From Streptomyces sp. NBC_00376 (GTDB lineage Bacteria > Actinomycetota > Actinomycetes > Streptomycetales > Streptomycetaceae): a stretch of 64,000 nucleotides of DNA. Position 1 is the first letter of the stretch. The number at the start of each line of letters is the position of its first letter. Positions 51,054-61,300 of the stretch are shown piece after piece. The translations under genes were made by a program, and so were the position numbers. Below the pieces are notes generated by a model. It saw only the letters and a list, made by a program, of their open reading frames with translations. It did no database searches and was not told where the DNA came from. The stretch is from positions 2,294,001 through 2,358,000 of the forward strand of contig NZ_CP107960.1 of NCBI RefSeq assembly GCF_036077095.1, in the 5' to 3' direction.

Positions 51054-51763
51054 CGCTCGGCCTCCGCCGAATCACGGCTTCCCGTGGCCCCCTGGACCGG
51101 CCCAGCCACAGCGGCGGCCCGCTCGGCGGCGAGCCCCTTGCGACGCAGCACCACGGCCTGGCGCACGTAGTCGAGCCCGGTGACCACCGTCAGCACGACG
51201 GCCACCGCCATCACCCAGAAGCGCAGGGTGGCAAGTGGACCGGTGAGAGCCAGGACGTACATCCCGACGGCCGTCCCCTGCGCCAGGGTCTTCATCTTCC
51301 CGCCGCGACTGGCCGGAATCACCGCATGCCGTATCACCCAGAACCGCATCAGCGTGATGCCGAGCTCGCGGAAGAGGATCACGCCGGTGACCCACCAGGG
51401 CAGATCACCGAGGTACGAGAGACAGACCAGCGCAGCGCCCATGATCGCCTTGTCCGCGATCGGGTCGGCGATCTTCCCGAAGTCGGTGACCAGGTTGTAC
51501 GTGCGCGCCAGATGGCCGTCGAACAGGTCGGTGATCATGGCGATGGCGAAGGCCGCCCAGGCGAACGAACGCCAGACCGGGTCGTACCCGCCGTGGTGCA
51601 GCAACAGCAGCACGAAGCCGGGCACCAGCACCAGCCGCAGCATGGTGAGCAGATTGGCGATGTTCCACAGGCTGGCCTGATTGACGGCCGCAGTGCCCAG
51701 CTTGCCGCCGCGGACCGGCTTCGCGCCGGAGCCGCCTGCCGCGGATGCCGGGGCTCCCGTCAT
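51050..51763 (-). CDS. pgsA: CDP-diacylglycerol--glycerol-3-phosphate 3-phosphatidyltransferase
   Basis: The 237-residue membrane enzyme makes phosphatidylglycerophosphate. The CDP-alcohol phosphotransferase motif DG-x2-AR-x8-G-x3-D-x3-D is intact in [27 protein letters not shown] (long motif at about residues 77-103). Hydrophobic segments follow. A Gly/Ala/Ser-rich N-terminal tail precedes the first helix. The start overlaps the rimO stop (ATGA). Confidence 0.94.
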   Translation of the reverse strand: MTGAPASAAGGSGAKPVRGGKLGTAAVNQASLWNIANLLTMLRLVLVPGFVLLLLHHGGYDPVWRSFAWAAFAIAMITDLFDGHLARTYNLVTDFGKIADPIADKAIMGAALVCLSYLGDLPWWVTGVILFRELGITLMRFWVIRHAVIPASRGGKMKTLAQGTAVGMYVLALTGPLATLRFWVMAVAVVLTVVTGLDYVRQAVVLRRKGLAAERAAAVAGPVQGATGSRDSAEAER

Positions 51764-53235
51764 CTGGCTGCCTCCACGAGTCCGGAACACTCGGCCACCA
51801 GATCCACTCCTTCGGTGCCCACGACCTTTGCCTCGACCATAAGGCCGGGTACGAGGCCGTCGCGTGTCGTGAAGAGCACCTGGCCGTCCGTCTCGGGTGC
51901 CTGGTGTGCCGCGCGGCCCACCGCACCGTCCTCGTCGTCCACGGACTCGACCAGCACCTGGAGCGACTCGCCCAGGCGCTCCTCGGCACGCTGCGAGGTC
52001 AGCTCCTCGGCCAGCTGCGAGATGTGCGCGAGCCGCTCGGCGATGACGTCGGCGTCCAGCTTGTTCTCGTAGCCGACGGCCTCGGTGCCCTCCTCGTCGG
52101 AGTAGCCGAAGACGCCGATGGCGTCGAGCCGGGCACCGGTGAGGAAGCGTTCCAGCTCCGCCAGGTCGGCCTCGGTCTCGCCGGGGAAGCCCACGATGAA
52201 GTTGGAGCGGGCACCGGCCTGCGGCGCCTTGCTCCGGATGGTGTCCAGCAGCTCCAGGAACCGGTCGGTGTCGCCGAAGCGGCGCATCGCCCGCAGCACA
52301 CCGGGGGCCGAGTGCTGGAAGGAAAGATCGAAGTAGGGCGCGACCTTCGGCGTCGAAGTCAGCACGTCGATCAGGCCGGGCCGCATCTCGGCCGGCTGGA
52401 GGTAGCTGACCCGGATCCGCTCGATGCCCTCGACGTCGGCGAGCTCCGGCAGCAGCGTCTCCAGCAGCCGGATGTCGCCGAGGTCCTTGCCGTACGAGGT
52501 GTTGTTCTCGGAGACGAGCATGACCTCCTTGACGCCCTGCTCGGCCAGCCAGCGGGTCTCCTGCAGCACGTCCGAGGGGCGCCGCGAGATGAAGGAGCCG
52601 CGGAAGGACGGAATGGCGCAGAAGGAGCAACGGCGGTCGCAGCCGGAGGCGAGCTTCACCGAGGCGACGGGGCTGGTGCCCAGCCGCCGGCGCAGGGGCG
52701 CGCGCGGCCCGGAGACCGGGGCGACTCCGTCCGGGAGGTCCTCGGGGGCGGGGGCCGGTGCGGCCTCCTGTGCGTGACCGGGCAGGGCCACGGCCGCGTC
52801 CTGCCGCTCGGCCGGGCTGATCGGCAGCAGCTTGCGGCGGTCGCGCGGGGTGTGCGAGGCGTGGATGCCGCCGTTGAGGATGGTCTGGAGGCGGTCGGAG
52901 ATGTCGGCGTAGTCGTCGAAGCCGAGGACGCCGTCCGCCTCGGGCAGGGCCTCGGCGAGGTCCTTGCCGTAGCGCTCGGCCATGCAGCCGACGGCGACCA
53001 CGGCCTGGGTTCTGCCGTGATCCTTCAGATCATTGGCTTCGAGCAGGGCGTCGACGGAGTCCTTCTTGGCGGCCTCGACGAATCCACAGGTGTTGACTAC
53101 GGCGACATCCGCGTCGGAGGCGTCCTGGACGAGCTCCCAGCCGTCCGCTGCCAAGCGGCCTGCGAGCTCCTCCGAGTCCACCTCGTTACGGGCGCAGCCA
53201 AGAGTGACAAGGGCGACGGTACGGCGTTCGGGCAT
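51760..53235 (-). CDS. rimO: Ribosomal protein S12 methylthiotransferase
   Basis: The 491-residue radical-SAM enzyme methylthiolates the conserved Asp of ribosomal protein S12. Cluster cysteines are in [22 protein letters not shown] and VAVGCMAER; the radical-SAM motif is [18 protein letters not shown] domain ends the protein. Relative to MiaB it has an inserted Pro/Ala-rich segment (about 160-195) before the radical-SAM motif. ATG 53235 was chosen; the longer frame adds a non-conserved leader. First gene of rimO-pgsA-cinA, all with 4-base overlaps. Confidence 0.95.
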   Translation of the reverse strand: MPERRTVALVTLGCARNEVDSEELAGRLAADGWELVQDASDADVAVVNTCGFVEAAKKDSVDALLEANDLKDHGRTQAVVAVGCMAERYGKDLAEALPEADGVLGFDDYADISDRLQTILNGGIHASHTPRDRRKLLPISPAERQDAAVALPGHAQEAAPAPAPEDLPDGVAPVSGPRAPLRRRLGTSPVASVKLASGCDRRCSFCAIPSFRGSFISRRPSDVLQETRWLAEQGVKEVMLVSENNTSYGKDLGDIRLLETLLPELADVEGIERIRVSYLQPAEMRPGLIDVLTSTPKVAPYFDLSFQHSAPGVLRAMRRFGDTDRFLELLDTIRSKAPQAGARSNFIVGFPGETEADLAELERFLTGARLDAIGVFGYSDEEGTEAVGYENKLDADVIAERLAHISQLAEELTSQRAEERLGESLQVLVESVDDEDGAVGRAAHQAPETDGQVLFTTRDGLVPGLMVEAKVVGTEGVDLVAECSGLVEAAR

Positions 53236-53307
53236 GGGCTCAAGACTACTTTGTCCCCGCACTCGCCCTGCCGCGCAGGGTTCCACCGTTACACCGAGTA
53301 ACAAATG

Positions 53308-53343
53308 CGGCGAGCGCCCGGCTTGTTTGCCGGGCGCTCGCCG
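53308..53343 (-). terminator. Terminator between RodZ-like gene and rimO
   Basis: CGGCGAGCGCCCGGC (53308-53322) pairs perfectly with GCCGGGCGCTCGCCG (53329-53343) around a 6-base TTGTTT loop, 40 bases after the RodZ-like stop. Confidence 0.8.
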
Positions 53344-53382
53344 TGTCGTCGATGCCGCCTGAGGAAACTGTGCGTACCGGGG

Positions 53383-54183
53383 TCAGCCGACCGCCGGGTC
53401 GCCCTTGGTGTACGAGAGCCGCTCGACCTGGCCGGGCTGGAACTGGTCCTCGACCTTCTTGCCGTTGACGAAGAGCTCGATCGAGCCCGCGTCACCGAGG
53501 ACGAGGTCGACCCGTTCCTTGTCCTGGAAGGTCTTGGTCTCGCCCTGGAGCAGCAGACCATCGAAGAGCAGCCGCCCGTTGTGGTCCTTGGCGGAGATCC
53601 AGCTCTTGCCCTGGTTGGCGTTGAGCCGGACGGTCACCTTGTCCCTGGGTGCCGCGGCGATGGCGCTGTCCGAAGGCGCCGGCTTGGGGTCGACGGGCTT
53701 GCCGGTCTTCGGTGCGGGGCTCTTCTTGTGGGGTGCGGGACCCTCCGCGACCTGGGTGGCTGCGGGACTGTCGTCGCCGCCCTTGAGGAAGGTGAAGCCG
53801 ACGAAACCGACTACGGCGACGATCGCCGCGACCATGGCCGCCGTCCAGTTGGGCCGACGGGGTTCGGAACGGATTCTCTCGGCCTCGAACAGCGGCGCCG
53901 CGGAGGTGGGAGCGGGACGGCCGCCGTGTTCCGCGTCGTACTGCGAAACCAGCGGTTCCGGATCGAGTTCGACGGCACGCGCGAGCGTACGGATATGGCC
54001 GCGCGCGTACACGTCGCCGCCGCAGCGGGAGAAGTCGTCCTCTTCGATCGCGTGCACGATGGGGATGCGCACCCGGGTGGACGAGCTGATCTCTTCGACC
54101 GTGAGACCTGCGGCGATACGAGCCTGCTGGAGCACTCGACCGATCGAAGGCCGGTCGTCTTCGGGGGAGTTGCCGATGGACAC
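53383..54183 (-). CDS. RodZ-like membrane protein with N-terminal helix-turn-helix
   Basis: The 266-residue protein has a Cro/RodZ-type HTH (SIGRVLQQARIAAGLTVEEISSSTRV, about 13-75), one membrane helix (WTAAMVAAIVAVVGFVGFTFL, near 113-133), a Lys/Pro/Ala-rich linker and a C-terminal DUF4115-like beta domain (VTVRLNANQGKSWISAKD to VDLVLGDAGSIELFVNGKKV). This is the RodZ layout. In rod-shaped bacteria RodZ anchors MreB; in Streptomyces a role in spore-wall or polar growth is possible. GTG start at 54183. Confidence 0.85.
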   Translation of the reverse strand: MSIGNSPEDDRPSIGRVLQQARIAAGLTVEEISSSTRVRIPIVHAIEEDDFSRCGGDVYARGHIRTLARAVELDPEPLVSQYDAEHGGRPAPTSAAPLFEAERIRSEPRRPNWTAAMVAAIVAVVGFVGFTFLKGGDDSPAATQVAEGPAPHKKSPAPKTGKPVDPKPAPSDSAIAAAPRDKVTVRLNANQGKSWISAKDHNGRLLFDGLLLQGETKTFQDKERVDLVLGDAGSIELFVNGKKVEDQFQPGQVERLSYTKGDPAVG

Positions 54184-54388
54184 GGGGGCGCCTTTCGAGC
54201 GTGAGCCACCTGCTGGGTGTTCAGTCTAGGGGGGGTACGAAAGGGTGGGGCAACCGGGAGGAAGGACTTTGTCCTCCATCGGACTCGAATCACTGTCCGA
54301 TTCTCCGGACCGCCCCGGGAAGGACAATTCTGCCGCCCCTCCCTCCAAGTTGACGTACGACCCGGCGAAACGGTTGCCCGTAACACCC

Positions 54389-57169
54389 TTACGAACCGGT
54401 TTCCCCGCGGATCAGAGCCAACACCCCGTCCAGCTCGTCGGGTTTCACCATGACGTCGCGCGCCTTCGACCCCTCGCTGGGTCCGACGATGTTCCTCGAC
54501 TCCATCAGGTCCATCAGCCGGCCCGCTTTCGCGAAGCCGACCCGCAGCTTGCGCTGAAGCATCGAGGTGGACCCGAACTGCGTGGAGACGACCAGTTCGG
54601 CGGCCTGGCAGAGCAGGTCCAGGTCGTCGCCGATATCCTCGTCGATCTCCTTCTTCTTGGCGGTGCCGACCACCACGTCCTCGCGGAAGACCGGCGCCAT
54701 CTGATCCTTGCAGTGCTGGACGACGGCCGCGACCTCGTCCTCGGTGACGAAGGCGCCCTGCATCCGGGTCGGCTTGTTCGCGCCCATCGGCAGGAACAGA
54801 CCGTCACCCTTTCCGATGAGCTTCTCGGCGCCGGGCTGGTCGAGGATGACCCGGCTGTCGGCCAGCGACGAGGTCGCGAAGGCGAGCCGGGAGGGCACGT
54901 TCGCCTTGATCAGACCGGTGACGACGTCGACCGAGGGCCGCTGGGTCGCGAGCACCAGGTGGATACCGGCGGCGCGGGCCAGCTGGGTGATCCGGACGAT
55001 GGCGTCCTCCACGTCGCGCGGAGCGACCATCATCAGGTCGGCGAGCTCGTCGACGATCACCAGCAGATACGGGTAGGGCGAGAGTTCGCGCTCGCTGCCC
55101 TCCGGCGGCTTGACCTTGCCGTTGCGGACGGCCTGGTTGAAGTCGTCGATGTGCCGGTAGCCGAACGCCGCGAGGTCGTCGTACCGCAGGTCCATCTCCC
55201 GCACGACCCACTGGAGCGCCTCGGCGGCGCGCTTCGGGTTGGTGATGATCGGCGTGATCAGGTGCGGGATGCCCTCGTACGCCGTCAGCTCGACGCGCTT
55301 GGGGTCGACCAGCACCATGCGGACGTCGTCCGGGGTCGCCCGCACCATGACCGAGGTGATCAGGCAGTTGATGCACGACGACTTGCCGGAACCGGTCGCA
55401 CCGGCCACCAGCACGTGCGGCATCTTCGCCAGGTTGGCCATCACATAGCCGCCCTCCACGTCCTTGCCGAGCGCGACCAGCATCGGGTGGTCGTCCTCGG
55501 CGGCGTCCGCGAGGCGCAGTACGTCGCCTAGGTTGACCATCTCCCGGTCGGTGTTGGGGATCTCGATGCCGACCGCCGACTTGCCCGGGATCGGGGAGAT
55601 GATCCGGACGTCGGGGCTGGCGACGGCGTAGGCGATGTTCTTGGCGAGCGCGGTGATCCGCTCGACCTTCACCGCCGGGCCGAGCTCCACCTCGTACCGC
55701 GTGACCGTCGGTCCGCGGGTGAAGCCGGTGACGGCGGCGTCGACCTTGAACTCGGTGAAGACGTTGGTCAGCGCGGCGACGATCGCGTCGTTGGCGGCGC
55801 TGCGGGTCTTGCCCGGGCCACCGCGTTCCAGCAGGTCGAGCGAGGGCAGCGAGTAGGTGATGTCGCCGGAGAGCTGGAGCTGTTCGGCGCGGGCCGGCAG
55901 CGGCTGGGACTGCGAGTCGGGCACCGGCTTCGTCAGATCGGGTACGCCGCCCGTGGGGGCCGGCGGCTTCCCTCCTCCGGAGGAGGGTTCGGCCTCCCTG
56001 GCACCCGGCACCGGTGTGCCCTGGCGTTCGCGCTCGACGGAGACGCCCTGGGTGAGGTCGGCGACGATCGGCGAGGGCGGCATGCCGTTGAGCACCGCCC
56101 CGTCGAGGGCCGCGGCCGCGGCGGCCGCCACGTCCACCGCGTCCATGGTGCGGTTCATCGCGGGCTGCACGGAGGGCCTGCGCGGCCGGCGGCGCTTGGA
56201 GAGCACTTCGGCCTCGGCCTGCTCGGGGTCGTACTCGTCGGAGACTTCGGAGCGGCGTGCCGGGGAGCGGCGGGAGCGGGCGGGAAGCTGCTCGCGCCAC
56301 TGCTCCTCGTAGCGCTCGTCGTCGTTCTCCTCGTCCGCCTCGGGGTCGTACTCCGGGTGGAGGAGCCCCAGCTTGGTGCCGAGCAGCCGGAGCCGTTGCG
56401 GAATGGCGTTCACCGGGGTGGCGGTGACGACCAGCAGCCCGAAGACGGTGAGCAGCAACAGCAGCGGTACGGCGAGGACCTCGCCCATCGCGTAGATCAA
56501 CGGCTTGGAGGCGGCCCAGCCGATAAGCCCGCCCGCGTTCTGCATCGCCGTGGTGCCGTCCTCCCGGCCGGGTGACCCGCAGGCGATGTGGACCTGTCCG
56601 AGCACCCCGATGACGAGGGCGGAGAGCCCGATGACGATCCGGCCGTTGGCCTCGGGCTTCTCCGGGTAGCGGATCAGCCGGACGGCGATGGCGCCGAGCA
56701 GTATCGGCACGAGCAGATCGAGTCGGCCGAAGGCCCCGGTGACGAGCATCTCCACGAGGTCGCCGACGGGTCCGCGCAGATTCGACCAGGTGCCCGCGGC
56801 GACGACCAGCGCGAGGCCGAGCAGCAGCAGCGCGACGCCGTCCTTGCGGTGTGCGGGGTCGAGTCCCTTGGCGCCGCGCCCTATGCCGCGGAAGGTGGCT
56901 CCGACGGCGTGGGCCGCACCGAGCCAGACGGCGCGCGCCAGACGGTACACACCACCGGTGGGCGACGGGGCGGGCTTGGGCGGGGCCGCCTTCTTCGCCG
57001 CCGCCTTCTTGGCGGGTGCCTTCTTGGCGGGCGCGGTCTTCTTGGCGGCGGTCTTCTTCGCGGGCGCGGCTTTCGGCGCGGCTTTCCTGGCCGGCCCCGC
57101 GGTACCGCCGACGCGCTTCGCGGTGCCCGCCGTGCCCTGGGAACCCTTGCCGGACGTACGTGAGGCCAT
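54389..57169 (-). CDS. ftsK: DNA translocase FtsK
   Basis: The 926-residue protein pumps DNA at division septa, in Streptomyces during sporulation. The N-terminal 65 residues are Lys/Ala/Pro-rich (APAKKTAAKKTAPAKKAPAK), then about four membrane helices, an acidic/Arg linker, and the motor: Walker A AGATGSGKSS, Walker B LLVIVDELADLMM. The C-terminal gamma winged helix (FGSTSMLQRKLRVGFAKAGRLMDLME) reads KOPS-like DNA signals. ATG 57169 starts MASRTSGKGS; the upstream open frame overlaps osaB and is not coding. Confidence 0.95.
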   Translation of the reverse strand: MASRTSGKGSQGTAGTAKRVGGTAGPARKAAPKAAPAKKTAAKKTAPAKKAPAKKAAAKKAAPPKPAPSPTGGVYRLARAVWLGAAHAVGATFRGIGRGAKGLDPAHRKDGVALLLLGLALVVAAGTWSNLRGPVGDLVEMLVTGAFGRLDLLVPILLGAIAVRLIRYPEKPEANGRIVIGLSALVIGVLGQVHIACGSPGREDGTTAMQNAGGLIGWAASKPLIYAMGEVLAVPLLLLLTVFGLLVVTATPVNAIPQRLRLLGTKLGLLHPEYDPEADEENDDERYEEQWREQLPARSRRSPARRSEVSDEYDPEQAEAEVLSKRRRPRRPSVQPAMNRTMDAVDVAAAAAAALDGAVLNGMPPSPIVADLTQGVSVERERQGTPVPGAREAEPSSGGGKPPAPTGGVPDLTKPVPDSQSQPLPARAEQLQLSGDITYSLPSLDLLERGGPGKTRSAANDAIVAALTNVFTEFKVDAAVTGFTRGPTVTRYEVELGPAVKVERITALAKNIAYAVASPDVRIISPIPGKSAVGIEIPNTDREMVNLGDVLRLADAAEDDHPMLVALGKDVEGGYVMANLAKMPHVLVAGATGSGKSSCINCLITSVMVRATPDDVRMVLVDPKRVELTAYEGIPHLITPIITNPKRAAEALQWVVREMDLRYDDLAAFGYRHIDDFNQAVRNGKVKPPEGSERELSPYPYLLVIVDELADLMMVAPRDVEDAIVRITQLARAAGIHLVLATQRPSVDVVTGLIKANVPSRLAFATSSLADSRVILDQPGAEKLIGKGDGLFLPMGANKPTRMQGAFVTEDEVAAVVQHCKDQMAPVFREDVVVGTAKKKEIDEDIGDDLDLLCQAAELVVSTQFGSTSMLQRKLRVGFAKAGRLMDLMESRNIVGPSEGSKARDVMVKPDELDGVLALIRGETGS

Positions 57170-57414
57170 GGTGCCGAGGTTACCGTTGTCGGCGCCTGTG
57201 AACACGTGCGACTGCCGCTTCACCCGACCGTGTCGCTTTGCGGGGGCCGCAAACTGACGCGGCCTCACTGCCGGACGCCCCGATTCGGCGCGTCGATCGG
57301 CGGACCGGGGGGCCAGTTGGGCCGACGCCCGGACAACCGCCCGTCCCCGGCCCGAAATCACACCGCCGGAACGCCGCGAACCCGGCCCTCCCCCGGTGCG
57401 GGACGCGGCTGATA

Positions 57415-57461
57415 CGGCGTTACGAGGTAACGGTGGATGCGGCGTTACGAGGTAAGGGTGG
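57415..57461. repeat. Tandem 22-bp repeat at the osaB 3' end
   Basis: CGGCGTTACGAGGTAACGGT at 57415 and CGGCGTTACGAGGTAAGGGT at 57440 differ at one of their first 22 bases and are offset by 25 bases. The inner copy contains the osaB stop codon (57445-57447), so the final codons and stop have been duplicated downstream. Confidence 0.8.
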
Positions 57462-58119
57462 CCGGGCCGGTGCCGGTGCCGGGCTCCAGGGCGTCGAGCG
57501 CCCGGCGCAGCCCGGTCAGCTTGCGCTCCAGATGGGCGGCGGTGGCCACCGCCGCGGCGTCCGCCGACTCGTCGTCGAGCTGCTTGGAGAGCGCCTCCGC
57601 CTGCTCCTCGACGGCTGCCAGCCGCGCCGAGAGCTCGGCGAGCAGCCCGGCGGGCTCCTTCTCGTGGTCCGCGCCGCCCGAATCGCCCTCGAGCTGGAGC
57701 CGCAGCAGCGCCGCCTGCTCGCGCAGCTTGCAGTTCTTCATGTACAGCTCGACGAAGACCGAGACCTTGGCGCGGAGCACCCATGGGTCGAAGGGCTTCG
57801 AGATGTAGTCCACCGCGCCCGCCGCGTAACCCCGGAAGGTGTGATGCGGGCCGTGGTTGATCGCGGTGAGAAAGATGATCGGGATGTCCCGGGTCCGTTC
57901 CCGCCGCTTGATGTGCGCGGCGGTTTCGAAACCGTCCATGCCCGGCATCTGGACGTCCAGCAGAATGACCGCGAAGTCGTCCGTGAGCAGCGCCTTGAGC
58001 GCTTCCTCCCCTGACGATGCCCGGACCAGTGTCTGATCGAGCGCAGAGAGGATGGCCTCCAGCGCCAGCAGATTCTCCGGCCGGTCATCGACCAGGAGGA
58101 TCTTGGCCTTCTGTACCAT
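57445..58119 (-). CDS. osaB: Response regulator OsaB with C-terminal coiled coil
   Basis: The 224-residue protein has a receiver domain at 1-125 (KILLVDDRPENLLALEAIL; phosphoacceptor Asp55 in VILLDVQMPGMDG; YISKPFDPWVLRAKV) and then a long predicted coiled coil (residues 135-205, KLREQAALLRLQLEG to LSARLAAVEEQAEALSKQL) instead of a DNA-binding domain. This matches Streptomyces OsaB, needed for osmoadaptation and aerial growth with its kinase OsaA. ATG 58119 starts MVQKAKILLVDD. It lies 244 bases downstream of osaA on the same strand. Confidence 0.92.
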   Translation of the reverse strand: MVQKAKILLVDDRPENLLALEAILSALDQTLVRASSGEEALKALLTDDFAVILLDVQMPGMDGFETAAHIKRRERTRDIPIIFLTAINHGPHHTFRGYAAGAVDYISKPFDPWVLRAKVSVFVELYMKNCKLREQAALLRLQLEGDSGGADHEKEPAGLLAELSARLAAVEEQAEALSKQLDDESADAAAVATAAHLERKLTGLRRALDALEPGTGTGPATLTS

Positions 58120-58363
58120 GGCCCGTCCTCCTCGCCCCGGAATTTCACCGGGCGCCGCCCCAGGGGACGACTCCCTTACGCCGTCCGTCCTTGTGCCGGT
58201 CATGGTAGCCGCACCCCGCCCGTCGCCACACCCTGTCACCGCGATGTCACTGTGCACACAGCAGAAACGCGGTGGGGGACGAGAAGGTTCCCCGTATTCC
58301 GCCCCCTCACACCCCTGCGAGCACAGTCGATCAGCAACTCGTCCGGATTCCCTCGTTCAATGA

Positions 58364-61300
58364 TCACTCTCCGCGCATCCACTGCTCCATTACGGAAAGG
58401 AGATGATCAGGATCGACAGGCTTGGTGACATAGTCGGAAGCGCCGGATTCGATCGCCTTCTCCCGGTCACCCTTCATCGCCTTCGCGGTCAACGCGACGA
58501 TCGGCAGCCCGGCGAACTGCGGCATCCGCCGGATCGCCGCCGTCGTGGCATAGCCGTCCATCTCCGGCATCATGATGTCCATCAGTACGACTGTCACATC
58601 GTCGTGCTGTTCCAGGACTTCGATGCCGACGCGTCCGTTCTCCGCGTACAGCACCGAAAGCCCGTGCTGCTCCAGCACGCTGGTGAGCGCGAAGACGTTG
58701 CGGATGTCGTCGTCGACGATGAGCACCTTCTCGCCACGGAACCGGAACGTCCTGCGGACCTCGGGTTCCTCCTGCCCGGCGAGCGCCCACGGCTCCTGCG
58801 GAGCGGTCGGCGCGGCGCTCCGGGGCGGCAGCGCGAGCCGCCGTTCCGTGCTCCCCAGGCTCTTGCGGCGACGCCGCATCAGGCCGACCGCGCCGCCCGG
58901 ATCCGGTGCCTCGGCCGCCGGGTCGGCACCCGGACCGGCCTCCGGCAGCAGCCCTTCCTCGGCCGCTGCGCCGTGCCCCTCGATGGGACCGGGCCCGATC
59001 TGCGGGTACCCCTGCGGCGGCAACTCGCTCGGGTGCAGCGGCAGATACAGCGTGAAGGTCGAGCCACGGCCCGGCTCACTGGCCGCGTGGATCTCGCCGC
59101 CCAGCAGCCGGGCGATCTCCCGGCTGATGGACAGCCCGAGCCCCGTGCCGCCGTACTTGCGACTGGTCGTACCGTCCGCCTGCTTGAACGCCTCGAAGAT
59201 CACCAGCATCTTGCTGGCGGCGATCCCGATACCGGTGTCGGTGACCGAGAACGCGATCAGGTCGGCATCCGCGTCGCGCAGCGAGCCGGCCTCCAGGAGC
59301 TGCTCCCGGATGGCGTTCGGCACATCCTCGTTGGCGTGCCGGATCACCAGCTCGACCGCCCCGCTGTCGGTGAACTTCACCGCGTTGGAGAGGAGATTGC
59401 GCAGCACCTGCAGGAGCCGCTGCTCGTCCGTGTGCAGGGTCGCGGGCAGTTCGGGCGATACCCGTACGGAGAAGTCGAGCCCCTTCTCCGCGGTGAGCGG
59501 GCGGAACGTCGCCTCCACGTAGTCCACCAGCTGAACCAGTGCGATCCGGGTCGGGCTGACGTCCATCTTGCCCGCCTCGACCTTCGTCAGATCGAGAATG
59601 TCATTGATCAGCTGGAGCAGATCGGATCCGGCGCCGTGGATCGTCTCGGCGAATTCCACCTGCTTCGGCGAGAGATTGCCCTCGGCATTGTCCGCGAGCA
59701 GCTTGGCCAGAATGAGCAGCGAGTTGAGCGGTGTACGCAGCTCGTGCGACATGTTCGCCAGGAATTCGGACTTGTAGCGCATCGAGACCGCGAGCTGCTC
59801 GGCGCGCTCCTCCAGGACCTGCCGGGCCTCTTCGATCTCGGTGTTCTTGACCTCGATGTCGCGGTTCTGCTGGGCCAGCAGCTCGGCCTTCTCCTCCAGT
59901 TCCGCGTTGGAGGCCTGGAGCGCCTTCTGCCGGTTCTCCAACTCCTGTGAACGATCCCGCAATTGCTCGGCCAGCTCCTGCGACTGTTCGAGCAGTTTCT
60001 CGGTCTTCGTATTGACGCTGATGGTGTTGACGCTCGTCGCGATCATTTCGGCGAGCTGGTTGAGGAAGTCCCGCTGGATGTGGGTGAACGGCTGGAACGA
60101 CGCCAGCTCGATCACGCCGAGGACCTTCCCCTCGAAAAGCACCGGCAGCACGATCACATGCGCGGGAGGTGCCTCGCCCAGCCCGGAGGAGATCTTCAGA
60201 TAGCCCGGCGGAACGTTGTCCACCTGGATGGTCCGCTTCTCCTCGGCCGCCGTACCGATGAGCGTCTCGCCCGGCCGGAAGGACGTCGGCATCGAACCGG
60301 CCGAGTATCCGTAGCTGCCCCTCATGCAGAGTTCGTACGAGTTGTCCTTGTCGCTGTCCGAGCCCACCGCGGCGGTGTCCCCGGTCGGCATGGCCAGGAA
60401 GAACGCACCGTGCTGCGCGGAGACGACCGGGGTCAGCTCGCTCATGATCAGCGAGGCCACGTCGTCCAGGTCGCGACGCCCCTGCATCAGACCGGAGATC
60501 CGGGCGAGGTTGCCCTTGAGCCAGTCCTGTTCCTTGTTGGTCGCCGTGGTGTCGCGCAGGTTGGCGATCATCGTGTTGATGTTGTCCTGCAGGGCCTGGA
60601 TCTCGCCGGCCGCGTCCACATCGATCTTCAGATTGAGATCACCGCGGGTCACCGCGGTGGCGACGGCCGCGATGGCCCGCACCTGGCGGGTGAGGTTGCC
60701 GGCCATCTCGTTCACCGACTCGGTGAGGTCGCGCCAGGTGCCGTCGACGTCCCGGACCCGGGCCTGACCGCCCAGCTGACCCTCGGTGCCCACCTCGCGG
60801 GCCACCCGGGTCACCTGCTCGGCGAACGAGGACAGCTGGTCGACCATCGTGTTGATGGTGTTCTTCAGCTGCTGGATCTCACCGCGCGCGTCGATGTCGA
60901 TCTTCTTGGTGAGGTCGCCCTTGGCGATGGCGGTGGTGACCGCCGCGATCTGGCGCACCTGACCGGTCAGGTTGGACGCCATCGAGTTCACCGACTCGGT
61001 GAGGTCCTTCCACGTACCCGAGACGCCCGGCACCCGCGCCTGGCCGCCGAGTTCGCCCTCCGTGCCCACCTCGCGGGCGACCCGCGTCACCTCGTCGGCG
61101 AACGAGGACAGCGTCGTCACCATCGTGTTGACGGTGTCCGCGAGCTCGGCGACCTCGCCGCGCGCCTCGACGGTGACCTTCTTCCTCAGGTCGCCGTTGG
61201 CGACCGCCGAGGAGACCCGGGAGATGTTCCGCACCTGACTGGTCAGGTTGTTGGCCATCAGATTGACGTTGTCGCTGAGGTCCTTCCAGATGCCGGTCGC

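Noticed and set aside
54389..57784. Extended FtsK start overlapping osaB
   Set aside because: The extra 205 codons overlap osaB and have low-complexity sequence; MASRTSGKGS at 57169 matches the expected FtsK N terminus.
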